From: Peromyscus leucopus
Lineage: Eukaryota > Chordata > Mammalia > Rodentia > Cricetidae
DNA length: 64,000 nt
Assembly (NCBI RefSeq): GCF_004664715.2
Contig: NC_051069.1
Span: 5,572,001-5,636,000 of the forward strand
Direction of reading: 5' to 3'
The position numbers were made by a program, and so were the translations under genes. Every line of letters begins with the position of its first letter. The stretch's first letter is position 1. Positions 32,898 through 43,570 of the stretch are shown here, piece by piece. The notes beneath the pieces were generated by a model. The model was not told the origin of the DNA. It saw only the letters and a program-made list of their open reading frames with translations, and searched no databases.

Positions 32898-33542
32898 TTC
32901 CTACCAGGAAGGTTACAGGAATGAGGTTGGTAAGGAAGGGAGGTGGCTGGAATGGACCTTAGGATGTTTGCCCCACTGGAGTGGGAGTATAGGGAGAGAG
33001 GAATAGACCAGCAAGGGCAATTCAGAGTCAGCCGGCAAAGAACGCCAGTGAAGGTGGAGGCAGCCATCAGAGGAGAGCGAACCAAGCCAAGAAGGGCTGG
33101 CTCAGGTTGGGGGTGGGGGAGTGTTTGCTAGACATTGGCCTCCTGGCCTGCTGTGAGTGAAGGAAGACCTGCCTCTCCCCACAGTTGGCAATAACAAAGA
33201 CATTGACCATCTCGATTCAGAGAGGAGCACTGAGTCCCAGAGAGAAGCAGCCTTATCTGCAACTTACGGCGTCGTGTCCATGTCAGAGCCAGAGGAAGGG
33301 CATCTCAATCCTGCCACTAATGCTGTGTCTTCCCAGAAGGCATTGCTTGGGGAATAGGTAGGACTCACTCTTTCTGGTCCTCACTTCTGGCTCAGTTCCA
33401 GGAGACAGCCCCCACTGGTCAGTCCTCCTGTGGCTAGTGAGTTTGCTGGTTAGTGGGCATGAGATAGGAAATGCCGTCCGAGGGAGCCAGCAGGCAACCT
33501 TCAGCAGGTTAATCCCCAAATCTTAAAAAAAAAAAAAAAATT
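32898..33542. other. Unique sequence with a MIR remnant
   Basis: 33200-33300 has 'actgagtcccagagagaagc' and 'gtccatgtcagagccagag', a plus-strand MIR. The 66-codon frame through it (33157-33357) is therefore not taken as an exon. Confidence 0.45.
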
Positions 33543-33709
33543 TGCCAGGCGGTGGTGGTGCACACCTTTAATCCCAACACTCAGGAGGCAGAGCCAAGCG
33601 GATCTCTGTGAGTTTGAGGCCAGCCTGGGCTACCAAGTGAGTTCCAGGAAAAGCACAAAGCTACACAGAGAAACCCTGTCTCGAAAAACAAAAAAACAAA
33701 AACAAAAAA
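33543..33709 (+). mobile_element. Young B1 SINE
   Basis: Full-length cricetid-type B1 with 'ttccaggaaaagcacaaagc' and a CAAAAA-type tail, preceded by an A16 run. Confidence 0.93.
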
Positions 33710-33711
33710 AT

Positions 33712-33950
33712 TAAGGTTTGTTTATTCTATTTTATATGTATGGGATTTTGCCTGCATGCATACATATGCTCCATGTGTGTGCCTGGTCCTGGTGGAGATC
33801 AGAAGTGGAGGGGAGGGGTCAGAAAAGGGTGTCAGATGCCCTGGAACTGGAGTCAGGGATGGTTGTGAGCCCCCATGGCGCTGGGAATTGAACCCAGGTC
33901 CTCTGTAAGAGCAACACATGCTCTAAAGCACTGAGCCATCTTCCCAGCCC
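33712..33950 (-). mobile_element. B3 SINE
   Basis: 'ggattttgcctgcatgcata', 'gccctggaactggagtcagg', 'gggaattgaacccaggtcct', 'gagccatcttcccagccct'. It lies tail-to-tail with the preceding B1. Confidence 0.9.
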
Positions 33951-34541
33951 TCACACCCAAGAGATCTTGCTGGCTTCCATACAGAAGGCACAACATCAAA
34001 AATAAAAATAAACAAATGTGAATAATACAATTTTTATGTTGGGTTAATAAACTGAACTCTGTATCTTTTGACTCTGTGAGTCCTGTTGAATAATACGCCC
34101 AGGTATTTATTGAACAGGGCAGAGATTCCTTCTCTGCCACAACTGTCTCCATTTACTGAGCACCAACCACAGGCCAGACATTATAGTAAGCCTGTCGGTC
34201 AGGTTCTAGTAGGAAACGGTTAACCATGTGAATGGAGTAAAATAAAGGGCGATTTTCAAAGGCAAGGGAAAAATTAATGAAACCAAGCAAGCAAGTGCAA
34301 ACCCCAGGGTAGATAAGAAAAAATAGACATGACCACCGTGGGGCAGAGGGATCTGAGCTGGGAGACAGAGGAAGTTGTGTGTGGAAGGCAGTGTATTATC
34401 CAGGAGGCCAGCAAGGAGGAAGCCAGGCCCAACCTCCTTCCTTCCCCACAGGACACAGAAGGGCAAACACAGGTTCTTCCCTCTCTGTCAAGCTGCCCTG
34501 CTGTCTGTTGGTAGCTTCCATAGTAACACTCTGGAAGGTAC
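33951..34541. other. Unique sequence with a MIR remnant
   Basis: 'tttactgagcaccaaccaca' and 'ggccagacattatagtaagc' at 34150-34195 mark a plus-strand MIR. Confidence 0.4.
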
Positions 34542-34979
34542 TGTTTACTGCTCTAGAGGCAGGCGGGCGTGAACCTGGGAGAATGAGCTGAAAAATGAGG
34601 CAGACAAAAGTCTCATGCAATAGCCAACTTTTATTCAAAGCCTCAAACGGTTTATACTCTGAGAGTTAAGAAGTCATCTGAGTAAAGCATCCAGCCACAA
34701 GGACAAGCTACAGGTGGCGAAACATGGTTTTCCATAGCGTTCATGTGGAAACAACAGCCAAGGAAACTCACTTCTTCGGGCTCTACCCAGGAGAAGCAGG
34801 AAGGCACATTTCAGGAACAATTCTGTGTTTTGAAGAAACTGAGATCACAGACTCCTGTCTTTAAAGTTTTCTCCCAACAGGTCTGAGTATCATCAGAACC
34901 ATCGTGAAATAAGGAAATTAGACTTGAAAGAGAAAGCATGCTACCCGTTCCTGGCAACCGTGTGAACCTAAATCCCACA
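34542..34979 (-). mobile_element. Probable solo ERV LTR
   Basis: Read on the minus strand it starts TGTGGGATTTAGG and ends AGCAGTAAACA, giving TG...CA termini over about 438 bp. A TATA-type GTATAAA (plus 34651-34657) lies about 20 bases before an AATAAA (plus 34630-34635). A pyrimidine-rich U5-like segment follows. No internal retroviral sequence adjoins and no clear TSD was found, so the exact ends are approximate. Confidence 0.55.
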
Positions 34980-35024
34980 GCTATGAGATCTAAAAAAAAA
35001 AAAAAAAATTACTAAGAAAAGATG

Positions 35025-35225
35025 ATCTTGGGACTGGGTCAGCTGGCAGAGCGTTTGCTTAACATGCATGAAATCTGGGGTTTATCCCAGCACTGCACAA
35101 ACCAGCCTTAGTGATGCATGCCTGCGATGCACTTCGGAAGTAGAGGCAGGAGGATTGAAGTTCAAGGATTGGTGTAGTCAGCCTGGGAGACCTGAGACCC
35201 TAAGTTAAACAAACAAACAAACAAG
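35025..35225 (+). mobile_element. B4 SINE
   Basis: 'gggtcagctggcagagcgtt', 'ggggtttatcccagcactgc', 'gtagaggcaggaggattgaa', with a CAAACAAA tail. An A16 run lies just upstream. Confidence 0.75.
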
Positions 35226-35559
35226 ATAGTCTCTCCCGACGTTAACTGCTGTTTGGGGAGGATGTATTCCTATGCTCATAATTTCCTAGTACTCTTAGAT
35301 CGCAGAAGCAGCATAAACACAACATAGATCTGACAAGGAAGACCCACAGGTACCACTGCCTTCGACTCGTGAGACGAGGACTTTCTCCCCATTTCATGGC
35401 TCCTCGTGGACCCCAGGATTCCAGTGATCATGTCAGGCATTGGCGGGGAGAGGGTGGCTGAGCGAATGTCTGGATAGGCAACAGGCAGGAGGAGGAGAAG
35501 CCCAGGCAGAAGAGGCTGGGTCTCCTAGCACCACTTCAGCATACGGTGGTACTCTTGCA
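35226..35559. other. Unique sequence
   Basis: Nothing recognised before the G-run tract. Confidence 0.35.
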
Positions 35560-35641
35560 GGGGTTGTGGCGGGGGTGGGGGGTGGGGGGGAGGGGGGGCG
35601 GGGGGTGGGGGGGTCAGGGGAGGGCGGGAGCTCAGGGAGGG
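35560..35641 (+). repeat. G-run tract with G-quadruplex potential
   Basis: More than ten runs of three to seven G separated by one to four bases, in about 80 bp. Long glycine- or proline-rich frames across it are artefacts. Confidence 0.9.
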
Positions 35642-35644
35642 AGT

Positions 35645-35903
35645 GTATATAAAGGCCAGATGTCAACCTCAAGCACCTTCCACCTTGTTTCTTGAGACAG
35701 GGTCTCACCTGGGACTTGCCAAGTTTGCCAGGCTGGCTGCTTAGGGAGCCCCAGAGGTCTACCTATCTCTACCTCTCCGCTGCTTGGGATCCCCAGGGTA
35801 TGCCATGCATGATGCCTAGCTTTTTTTCTGTGTTTTCTAGGAATGGAACCTCAGGTCCTCGTGGCAAGCCCATTACAACGGAGTCATCTCCCCAGCCCTA
35901 GTG
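35645..35903 (-). mobile_element. RSINE1-like SINE
   Basis: 'cagatgtcaacctcaagcac', 'gagacagggtctcacctggg', 'ggaatggaacctcaggtcct', 'ggagtcatctccccagccct'. The TATATAAA at its left edge is part of the SINE tail. Confidence 0.8.
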
Positions 35904-36841
35904 TTTGGAATCCTAATTAAAGCAAGAGTTCCTTAACTTACAAAATGCTCGGTTAGGAAACCACTGGGCCAGGTGTCTTAAGGCCGTCAGCATCGTCTGG
36001 CTTAGCCTGCTGGCCAGCACCCAGAGGCCTGCACGGAGGCCAGCATCTCTGGGCTGCTTTGCCTCTACTGGGTGTAGTAGAATGTCGCCTTTCCCTTGCC
36101 TCTGTCAGAGAGGTCAGAGAGTGGAGCCAGCTTCAGTCTGGCTCTCCTCAAATGCCCGGCACCCCCACCTCTGAGGTGGCGCAAGTCTGCACCATGCTGA
36201 GGGAGTGCCCCCAGCACTGCCTGCCTCCTCCAGCTCCTTGGCTTTTCCAGACCTAGATTTAGAACGTCAAGTCAGTTGTAAAGAAAAGAAATATGTATCC
36301 TCCCTCCACTCCCAGGTGCCTCACATTGGTGCTGGGAAAATGCCAACAAAAATAGCATGATGTCATCCTGGCTGATCCTGCTAATCCCTTTCTGTCCAAT
36401 ATTGAGGCTTGGTTTTTATTTAAAAGCGATTTTATTGTCAAGAGCTGGTTAAAAGCCTCGGAGAGTGGTGCAGGGAAACCCGGGGACGCCTTTGATGTGC
36501 TGAGTGATGCAGGGCTCCCAGGCCCCTGAGTCTAGTATGGAAAGAAAATGGGATCTGCAGAAGGCTGGGGAGCTTGAAGCGTTCTGTTTCAGATGGTGCG
36601 CCTTACCTACAGCATCTGGTTTTGCATGGCATGGCCAGGGCTGGCACCCTGAATAAGATCTTTCTGCCTCTAGTGGGTCTGCGAAGATCATCAGGGTCCT
36701 CGCCCTCTGAATGCCACCTTTCCTGGCCCCATGCTGCCTGAGAATCCTGGGCCTTCAGCTGGCATGCTCTGCCCTGTTCAGACCTTTAGAACAAGTATCC
36801 AGATCTCAATCTATTCTAGAAGGTCAAGGTGGAGCCAAGGC
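35904..36841. other. Unique sequence, about 940 bp
   Basis: SINE-free and moderately GC-rich. No exon recognised. Confidence 0.35.
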
Positions 36842-36950
36842 CAGTGGGTATGAGTTCTGGACTCAGCTTTGGATGAATCTGGGAAAGACAATGGACCTCT
36901 GTGAGCCTTATGACTGGACCTCACCTGTTAGATGAAGTATGTACACCTGC
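36842..36950 (-). mobile_element. MIR remnant
   Basis: 'tgagttctggactcagcttt' and 'aatggacctctgtgagcctt' follow the reversed MIR consensus. Confidence 0.6.
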
Positions 36951-37022
36951 CCTAGTCCATAGCCTTTATCAGAGGTGATCGACAAAACAAAATTAAATTA
37001 TGCATTCCAAAAAGCTCTAAAG

Positions 37023-37245
37023 AGGCCGAGACTATAGCCCAGTTGTACTTGCCCAGAGTACTTGCCCTGCATACATAAAGTTCTGTGTTCAATCTCCAGC
37101 ATTGCAATAGACTGAGCGGGCATGGAGGTGTATGCATATAATCCTGGTACTTGGAAAGTGGAAGCAGGAGAATCAGATTCAGGGTATTCTTTGGCTGTGA
37201 GGCAAGCCTGGACTACATGAGACTCTGGGGTGGGGGGAGGGCAAA
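37023..37245 (+). mobile_element. B4 SINE
   Basis: 'gactatagcccagttgtact', 'gtgttcaatctccagcattg', 'aatcctggtacttggaaagt', ending 'gactacatgagactctgg'. Confidence 0.75.
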
Positions 37246-38215
37246 AAGTAAAAATAGAACATTCTACCAACCAAAGAGTCCTGTACTAAGCTAAGCATTG
37301 TTCCAAGTAAATTGGAGGGTGGAGTTGTGGGGAAGAAGAGAGGTAGCTGGGGATGTTTAGAAGAGGGTGGTTCCAATGAAGGACCAGGGAGTCTGTGGCA
37401 GGAAAGGGTCACATTGTACCAGGAGGAGACAGATGGTGATGGATAGCGACGAACTGGGCCCAGGTGAGCAGATATCATGTTGACGTTTACAAATAGTTTT
37501 AGAAGGAAGCTGGTTTGGGTTAGGAGCTCAAGGCTGTGATCTGGAAGATCTATCCACATAGATGATGAAGGGCCCAGGAATGATGAAGGGGATAGAGTGA
37601 AAGGATACCTAGGAACCCTGGAGCCATGATAGGCAATGACTAAGGGGTTGACCAGATGGTCCAGGAGGGAATCAGGGATGGGAAGGAACTAAGGGTGTGA
37701 ATTTAAGGGAACAGAGTCTTTCACAGGATGAAGAGGAGTTTGGGAATGTCCTAAAGAGCCAGGATTTCAAACTGACCTCTGACCCTGAGAGGGATACATG
37801 CAAATAAGCAGCCCTTATCTGAGGGGACAGAGGCAAAGATAATAGGGTTTTCAAAGGACAAAAAGAATGTACATGGAGCAGAGGCAAGGCCAAGGAAAGG
37901 AGTTTGAGGACCTTAGCAGCCAAGGAGAACCAAGCCATATAGGGTTAGCATCTGAGAAGAGGTCTGAGACCCTGCCTGAGACTGAAGAGAGAGACAAAGG
38001 ACCCAGTGGATTCCACTTCCTCGATCTCTAGCAGTTGGTGAGAACTGGGGCTGAAGACTTCCCATAACATCTTGGCCACAGTGCAGGCAAGTGTGATGCT
38101 ACCGCATGGCTCATGTTAGCCAAAAGGCACCTAAGGAATGCTTTTAAAAGCCTTGTGTGATGGGTGTTGGCTCTTCAATCAACTGCTCAAACAGGACTTG
38201 TGAGGAAGGATGGTG
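37246..38215. other. Unique purine-rich sequence, about 970 bp
   Basis: G/A-rich on the plus strand without periodicity. No repeat family or exon recognised. Confidence 0.35.
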
Positions 38216-38590
38216 GCTTTGATGGTTAATATTGATTGTCAGCTTCATAGGATCTAGAATCCCACGGGAGGCAAGCTTCCAGGCACACCTGTAAAGGATT
38301 ATCTAGACTAGGTCTCTGAGCAAGCCTATGAGATATTATTTCGGTTGGGTTACTTGAGGAGGGAAGACCTACCACAAGTGTGGGCAGCACCATTCCCTAG
38401 GCTGGAGTCCTGAACTAAATAAAAAGGAGGAATGAGCTGAACACGAGCATTCATCTCTGCCTCCTAACTGTGGATGTTAGTTTTCTAACCATGACATCTA
38501 GCCATCTCAAGCTCCTGCCACCATGAACCCCCTGCCATGATGACTTTTAACTCTACTATTGCCTTGCCTATGACTCTACCACCTTGGCCT
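38216..38590 (+). mobile_element. Rodent dispersed repeat (name uncertain)
   Basis: 'atattgattgtcagcttcat', 'aggatctagaatcccacggg', 'actaaataaaaaggaggaat', 'catgaaccccctgccatgat'. A second copy is at 45837-46190. Confidence 0.6.
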
Positions 38591-39149
38591 TGCCTTGCTC
38601 TTGACTCAGAAGGCCACGCTATATAGCCCTTCTTGCCAGCAGCAACCATATACAAAGACAAGGCATGGGAGCACCAGGTTTGCTGAGTCTAGGTACCTAT
38701 CGGGGATGTTCCAGGCTAGACAACTGTGTCAGCCCCAAGGAGGACTGTATTCTAGGCACCGCTCCGGTAAGAGTTGCCTTCTCACATGACACCCCCTTTC
38801 TTCCCCATCTCCAGTGGTTGTCGTGTTACAAGCCACCCCCACAACTCACTGGTAGACACACCTGGTTGGTGAGTTAGCCCTTCTCCAAAAGGCAGCCTGT
38901 GGGGTCCAGATGGCATGGAAAACCATGGCAACTGGTTTTTCCAACTGCTTATCCAGGAGACCAAAGAAGAAGCTGCAATTCCTCAGGCCTGGCTGTAGCA
39001 GTCACACATTAACCTGTTCACTGCATCTCTTGTCCCCATGCCTCAGCCCTGATTCGGCATGGGAAAGAGCTATACAAGGAGAGAATGCCATCAGCAAGGA
39101 TCAACCCCACCAACCCCAGGGTTCCTCCTTCTCTTTCCAAAGCACTGAT
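38591..39149. other. Unique sequence
   Basis: Nothing recognised. Confidence 0.35.
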
Positions 39150-39545
39150 GTGAGGACCTGGGATATAGTTCAGTCATGCTTGCCCAGCATGCATGAAGCC
39201 CTGAGTTCAGTCTCCAGTGCCAAAGAAAAGCAGACAGACGTGGTGGTACACTCCTGTAATTCCAGTATGGGCAGAAAAATCAGAAGTTCAAGGTCAACCA
39301 GGAATGATGTCATAGGCCTTTAGTCCCAGCACTTGAGAGAAAGGGACAGGTGGATCTCTTGGAGTCCCAGGGACAGCCTGATCTACTACATAGCAAGTTC
39401 CAGGCCAGACAGAGCTGCACATCTGACAGATGTGAGACCCCATAGACAAACAAAGAAAAAGTTCAAGGTCATCCTCAGTTACATAACAAGTTCTAGGCCA
39501 GCCTGGAGTATCTGAGAGCCTGTCCAAAAAACAAAAACAAACAAA
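39150..39545 (+). mobile_element. B4 SINE interrupted by B1
   Basis: The head 'gggatatagttcagtcatgc' and 'gagttcagtctccagtgcc' run to 39299. The arm resumes after the inserted B1 ('cagttacataacaagttcta') and ends with a CAAAAACAAA tail. Confidence 0.8.
39300..39458 (+). mobile_element. B1 SINE nested, with 16-bp TSD
   Basis: Diverged B1 ('gcctttagtcccagcacttg', 'gacagcctgatctactac'). The flanking 16-mers at 39284-39299 and 39459-39474 differ at one base. Confidence 0.85.
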
Positions 39546-39587
39546 ACGCTAGTATGATACTTATCACATTTCCTCTCCCTCCTTCTT

Positions 39588-39761
39588 TTTTGTTTGTTTG
39601 TTTGTTTTGTTTTGTTTTTTCGAGACAGGGTTTCTCTGTGTAGTTTTGCGCCTTTCCTGGAACTCACTTGGTAGCCCAGGCTGGCCTTGAACTCACAGAA
39701 ATCTGCCTGGCTCTGCCTCCCGAGTGCTGGGATTAAAGGCGTGCACCACCACCGCCCGGCC
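39588..39761 (-). mobile_element. Young B1 SINE
   Basis: TTTG/TTTTG tail, then 'tgcgcctttcctggaactca' and 'cttggtagcccaggctggcc', the reversed cricetid-type B1, ending 'accgcccggcc'. Confidence 0.95.
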
Positions 39762-39983
39762 TGTTTGTTTGTTTGTTGAGACAGGGTCTCACATGGGACC
39801 CAAATCAAATAGTAATGTAAACAATAAACTTAGAAATCAGTTGGTGCTCTGCCTGAGGGTCTCCATGACCTTATGTTTTTCTGTGTTTTTGTATTTTACT
39901 GTCTGTAAATCCACATTTCCTTTTTTTTTTTTTCCCCTCACTCCAGACAGGAAGCTAAACCTTTATGGTATTTTTCTTTTCTA

Positions 39984-40060
39984 TATGTAGACCAGGCTGG
40001 CCTCGAACTCGCAGAGATCCACCTGGCTCTGCCTCCTGAGTGCTGGGATTAAAGGCACAG
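39984..40060 (-). mobile_element. B1 half-element
   Basis: Only the promoter half remains: 'tgtagaccaggctggcctcg' to 'gattaaaggcacagc'. Confidence 0.85.
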
Positions 40061-40110
40061 CTATCCCTGAGTCACTGTTTCTTAGTGTTAAATTTTATTA
40101 TTGTGCATGC

Positions 40111-40284
<174 letters not shown>

Positions 40285-40287
<3 letters not shown>

Positions 40288-40476
40288 CACACGTGTCACA
40301 GTGCATATATGGAAGTCAGAGAACAAGTTTGTGGGTCCTTTTCCCCTTCCACCTTTACGTGGGTTCTGAGGAGAGGGGTGGACATGTAAATAGAGTCACA
40401 CCAGACTGTACATGGTTCCGGGGACCCAAGGCTTGCACACCAAGCACCTTTAGTATCAAGCCATTTCACCAGCCCT
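40285..40476 (-). mobile_element. Diverged RSINE1/B3-like SINE
   Basis: 'atatggaagtcagagaacaa', 'acgtgggttctgaggagag', 'aagccatttcaccagcccta'. The TG array is its expanded reversed tail. Confidence 0.65.
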
Positions 40477-40543
40477 AACTTCTTATAGCAGCAGCTGATT
40501 GTAGTTTGTATCTTTCCCAGCTGGGAAAGGGCACGCTGTCTTT

Positions 40544-40583
<40 letters not shown>

Positions 40584-41140
40584 TCTTGTGCTTTTTCTGT
40601 CTTCTGCACCTAGCAGGATGCCTGGGAACGAATCGGAGTTTGCAAAATACTGTTATACTGACAGCACAGGACTCTGCTCCAGGTCCTGGCCACCACCACC
40701 CAGAATGCTACAGATGGGGGGGTCGGGGAGGGGTGGGACGGGAGACAGTGAAAAGCTGGGTTACCTCTCAAGACTAGGGCAAGTGACTGAGAAAGGCAGT
40801 TGACAGATAGGGACACACCAGCCTACCACAGCCCAAATGTCTTTCCCAAGTCAAGAAGGCAGAGCCCAGGCCTAAGACACCAAGCACAGCCCCAGCTTGT
40901 CTGTGGTACTGAAGTCTGGTGCTGTCTCCACAGACATTGCAGGCCCCTGGAGCCAGGTCTCGGGTTACAGGGCTTCTTTCTCTGCTCAGCCTTCGATGGG
41001 AGGAGCTACTTCAGTGCACAGCGGTTATAGCCACCCCTTTAGTGTGGGAAATAGTTGCCAGAGAGCGTCACCTTCCAGGAGGAGCAAGGTCTACATTTCA
41101 TTTGTTCCAAGACTCTTTTAGCTTCACAGGGTTCCTTAAT
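40477..41140. other. Unique sequence with A33 run
   Basis: A homopolymer A run lies at 40547-40579 with no recognisable SINE body before it. Frames to the right lack known domains. Confidence 0.35.
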
Positions 41141-41178
41141 CCTCCCTCCCTCCCTCCCTCCCTCCCTCCCTTCCTCCC
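41141..41178 (+). repeat. (CCCT)n
   Basis: Nine CCCT-type units with one TTCC variant. Confidence 0.95.
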
Positions 41179-41481
41179 AGTCAGCTCAAAAGCCTGCAAG
41201 CCTTCCACACACATCCAGTGTCCCTTTCAAGTTTAGGAATTGACCTAACAATAGTGCCTCCTTGCAATGTCCTTGTGAGTGCCCCAGTATCTACCTCCTG
41301 GTTTATCCAGTGTCAACACTGTGAGGCAAGACAGGAAAGGCTGGGTTTAGATAGCTACAGGGTACTTAGCGATAGAAAGGCAACAACAGCCAGCCTGCTT
41401 AACACTGTGTAAGTAAACCACAGGAGGGAGTGAGCACTGGTTTCCCGGTGAGTGAATGGAGGCTCGGAGGGATGAAAATGT
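41179..41481. other. Unique sequence
   Basis: Nothing recognised. Confidence 0.35.
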
Positions 41482-41640
41482 GCTGGGGCCAGGGAGATGG
41501 TTCAGGTCAAAGTACTCGCCACACAGGCCTGATGACAACGTAAGAGAACCAACCCCCTCAAGTCTTCCAGCCTCCACAGGCTCGCTGTGTGGCTCACACA
41601 CATGCCCATACAACACACGTGCACACAGTAAGAAGAACTT
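41482..41640 (+). mobile_element. B3 SINE, diverged
   Basis: 'gggccagggagatggttcag', then the deleted middle and 'cccatacaacacacgtgcac'. Confidence 0.6.
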
Positions 41641-41679
41641 AAAAAGACTTTTCAGGAAGTATTTAGAGACTTTCCAAGT

Positions 41680-41785
41680 CACACGTGTTGTAGAACATGC
41701 CTGTCATCCCCGGAGCTGGAGGAAGTGGGAGGATCAATACGTCAAAGCCAGCCTGGACAGCACAGTGAGACCCTGCCCCAAAAAC
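41680..41785 (+). mobile_element. B1/B4 arm
   Basis: 'catgcctgtcatccccggag', 'gtgagaccctgccccaaaaa'. Confidence 0.65.
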
Positions 41786-41861
41786 TTCAAAAGAAAGGAA
41801 ACATCTAACCACCAAACTGGGAAGGGATAAGAATAAGGATTTAAACTCGGTGTCTATCTGG

Positions 41862-42050
41862 CCCAGTGATGCAAGCCTGGGAGTCCCAGCTCCTCAGAAG
41901 GGTTGCAAGTTCGAAGATAGCCTGAGACATTTAGTGAGACCCTGTCTCTAAACAAAAGTGAAAATAGGGCTAATGTTGGGGTGGGGGGAGCTTGACTAGC
42001 TTACAAGAGACCCTAGGTTCAGTTCTCAAAACTACGCAAATTCATAAACA
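41862..42050 (+). mobile_element. B1-like arm followed by ID-like head
   Basis: 41862-41962 is B1-like ('agacatttagtgagaccctg'). 41970-42050 is ID-like ('gaccctaggttcagttctc'). The order B1-then-ID is the reverse of B4, so these are two adjacent insertions. Confidence 0.5.
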
Positions 42051-42051
42051 G

Positions 42052-42245
42052 AGCCAGCAAAATGGTTCAGTGGGTAAAGGTGCCTGCTGCCAAGCCTGAC
42101 GACCCAAGTTCCATCCCCAGGACCCACCTGGTAGGAAAAGAGAACCTAAGACTTTCCCAAGTTGTCCTCTGACCTCCACACACAGACAATACACACAGAG
42201 GGAGACAAAAGTAAATAAGAGAGTTCAAAGAATAAAATAAAAATG
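42052..42245 (+). mobile_element. B3 SINE
   Basis: 'aatggttcagtgggtaaagg', 'gccaagcctgacgacccaag', 'gttgtcctctgacctccaca'. Confidence 0.85.
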
Positions 42246-42400
42246 GAACCATTCCCTTAACGCTATCCAGCTGCTTCTGCCTGTTTCCCTAACATCTACG
42301 AGATGTCAGCGGTTGAGCTAAATGCTGGAGGTGGAAGACACCACATCACTAGAGAGTCTGCTCTAAGGAATTAGATTAACCCATTTTCATATAGAGATAT

Positions 42401-42624
42401 TTTTAGGATTAATTTTATTCATTTTCATGTGTGGGGGTGCTTTGCTGCATGTATTTATGTACACCAGCTGCATTCCTGGTGCCCTCAGAGGTCAGAAGAG
42501 GGCATTAGATGCCCCGGAAATGGAGTTGCACATGGCGGTGAGCCACCATCAGGTGTTAGGAACTGAATCTAGGTCCTCGACAAGAACAAGGGCTCTTTAC
42601 CCACCAAGCCACCTCCTCAGCCCC
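42401..42624 (-). mobile_element. B3 SINE
   Basis: 'gccctcagaggtcagaagag', 'ggaactgaatctaggtcctc', 'caagccacctcctcagcccc'. It faces the plus-strand B2 31 bp away, head to head. Confidence 0.9.
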
Positions 42625-42654
42625 ACAGTGCAGTTGGTAATAATAAAAACAGAT

Positions 42655-42855
42655 AGGTCCTGGAGAAATGGCTCAGAGGTTGAGAGTGCTGGCTGCTCCT
42701 GCAGAGACCCTGCCTTTGATTCCCGGTGCCCATGCTGAATGACTCACAACTGCCTGTAACTCTAGTTCCAGGGGATCTGATGTCCACAGACACCTGTACA
42801 TATATAGTGCACTTATAGACAAGCAGACACCCACACATGTGCACAAATAAAATTA

Positions 42856-42901
<46 letters not shown>
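42655..42901 (+). mobile_element. B2 SINE with (TG)n after the tail
   Basis: 'tggagaaatggctcagaggt', 'ctgcctttgattcccggtgc', 'ctgcctgtaactctagttcc', then AAATAAAATTAAAG and TG repeats at 42858-42901. Confidence 0.9.
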
Positions 42902-42903
<2 letters not shown>

Positions 42904-43383
42904 GAGTGCACCAGCGAATGATGATTAATTCTGTCAATAAAGGAGGAAGGATTAGACACAGCTTCACAGAGAAACACTCCAACGACTGGAGCTTTATCTG
43001 TGACTCGACTCCTTTTCTATTTTGAGTGTGTAATCTTTAGTGTCTCTTGGATGAGTCACCCACCGTCTGGTCGAGCTCCAGCAAAGGGGCCCTTTCTCTG
43101 AACCTGCGCTTTCACAGATTCGTACATCACAGACACAAAATAAATAAAGGTGTTAGAGATCAGGAGAGCACTCCTGCCTCTCAGGACGAGAACACTAGGG
43201 TGTGCATCTGTTAAACACCCACCCTTGTGAGTAACCGCAGTTAGGCCCCAGGGAAACACTTCTCCACATCTCTTGTCCTGTGTCTATGGATCAAAAAGAA
43301 ATGCGTCCAAAAGCCCCAGAGGTTTGTGGTTTGTGATGTTGCTGTGTTACAGATGGACTCCCCTTTACAAGCCGGATAACATT
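42902..43383. other. Unique sequence
   Basis: Nothing recognised. Confidence 0.35.
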
Positions 43384-43570
43384 GGAAGAGACAGTTTAAC
43401 AGTTAAGAGCTTGTACTGCACTTCCAGAGGACTGGGGTTCGGTGACCAGCATGCACAGTGGGTGACTGACAGCCATCTGTGACTCCAGCTCCAGAAATGC
43501 AGCCTCTTCTTCTGGTCTCCAGGAGTAGCAGCACTCACCTCCCACATACCCCACATACACAGTTCAAAAT
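43384..43570 (+). mobile_element. B3 SINE
   Basis: 'acagtttaacagttaagagc', 'actggggttcggtgaccagc', 'cttcttctggtctccaggag'. Confidence 0.8.

Noticed and set aside
33157..33357. 66-codon frame preceded by a good splice-acceptor-like sequence
   Set aside because: Its centre matches a MIR element, so the similarity to an exon is most likely accidental.
35642..35655. TATATAAA next to a G-rich tract as a possible promoter
   Set aside because: It lies in the tail of a minus-strand RSINE1-like element and no transcribed feature follows.
35433..35708. Proline-rich minus and glycine-rich plus frames at 35.5 kb
   Set aside because: Produced by the G-run tract.
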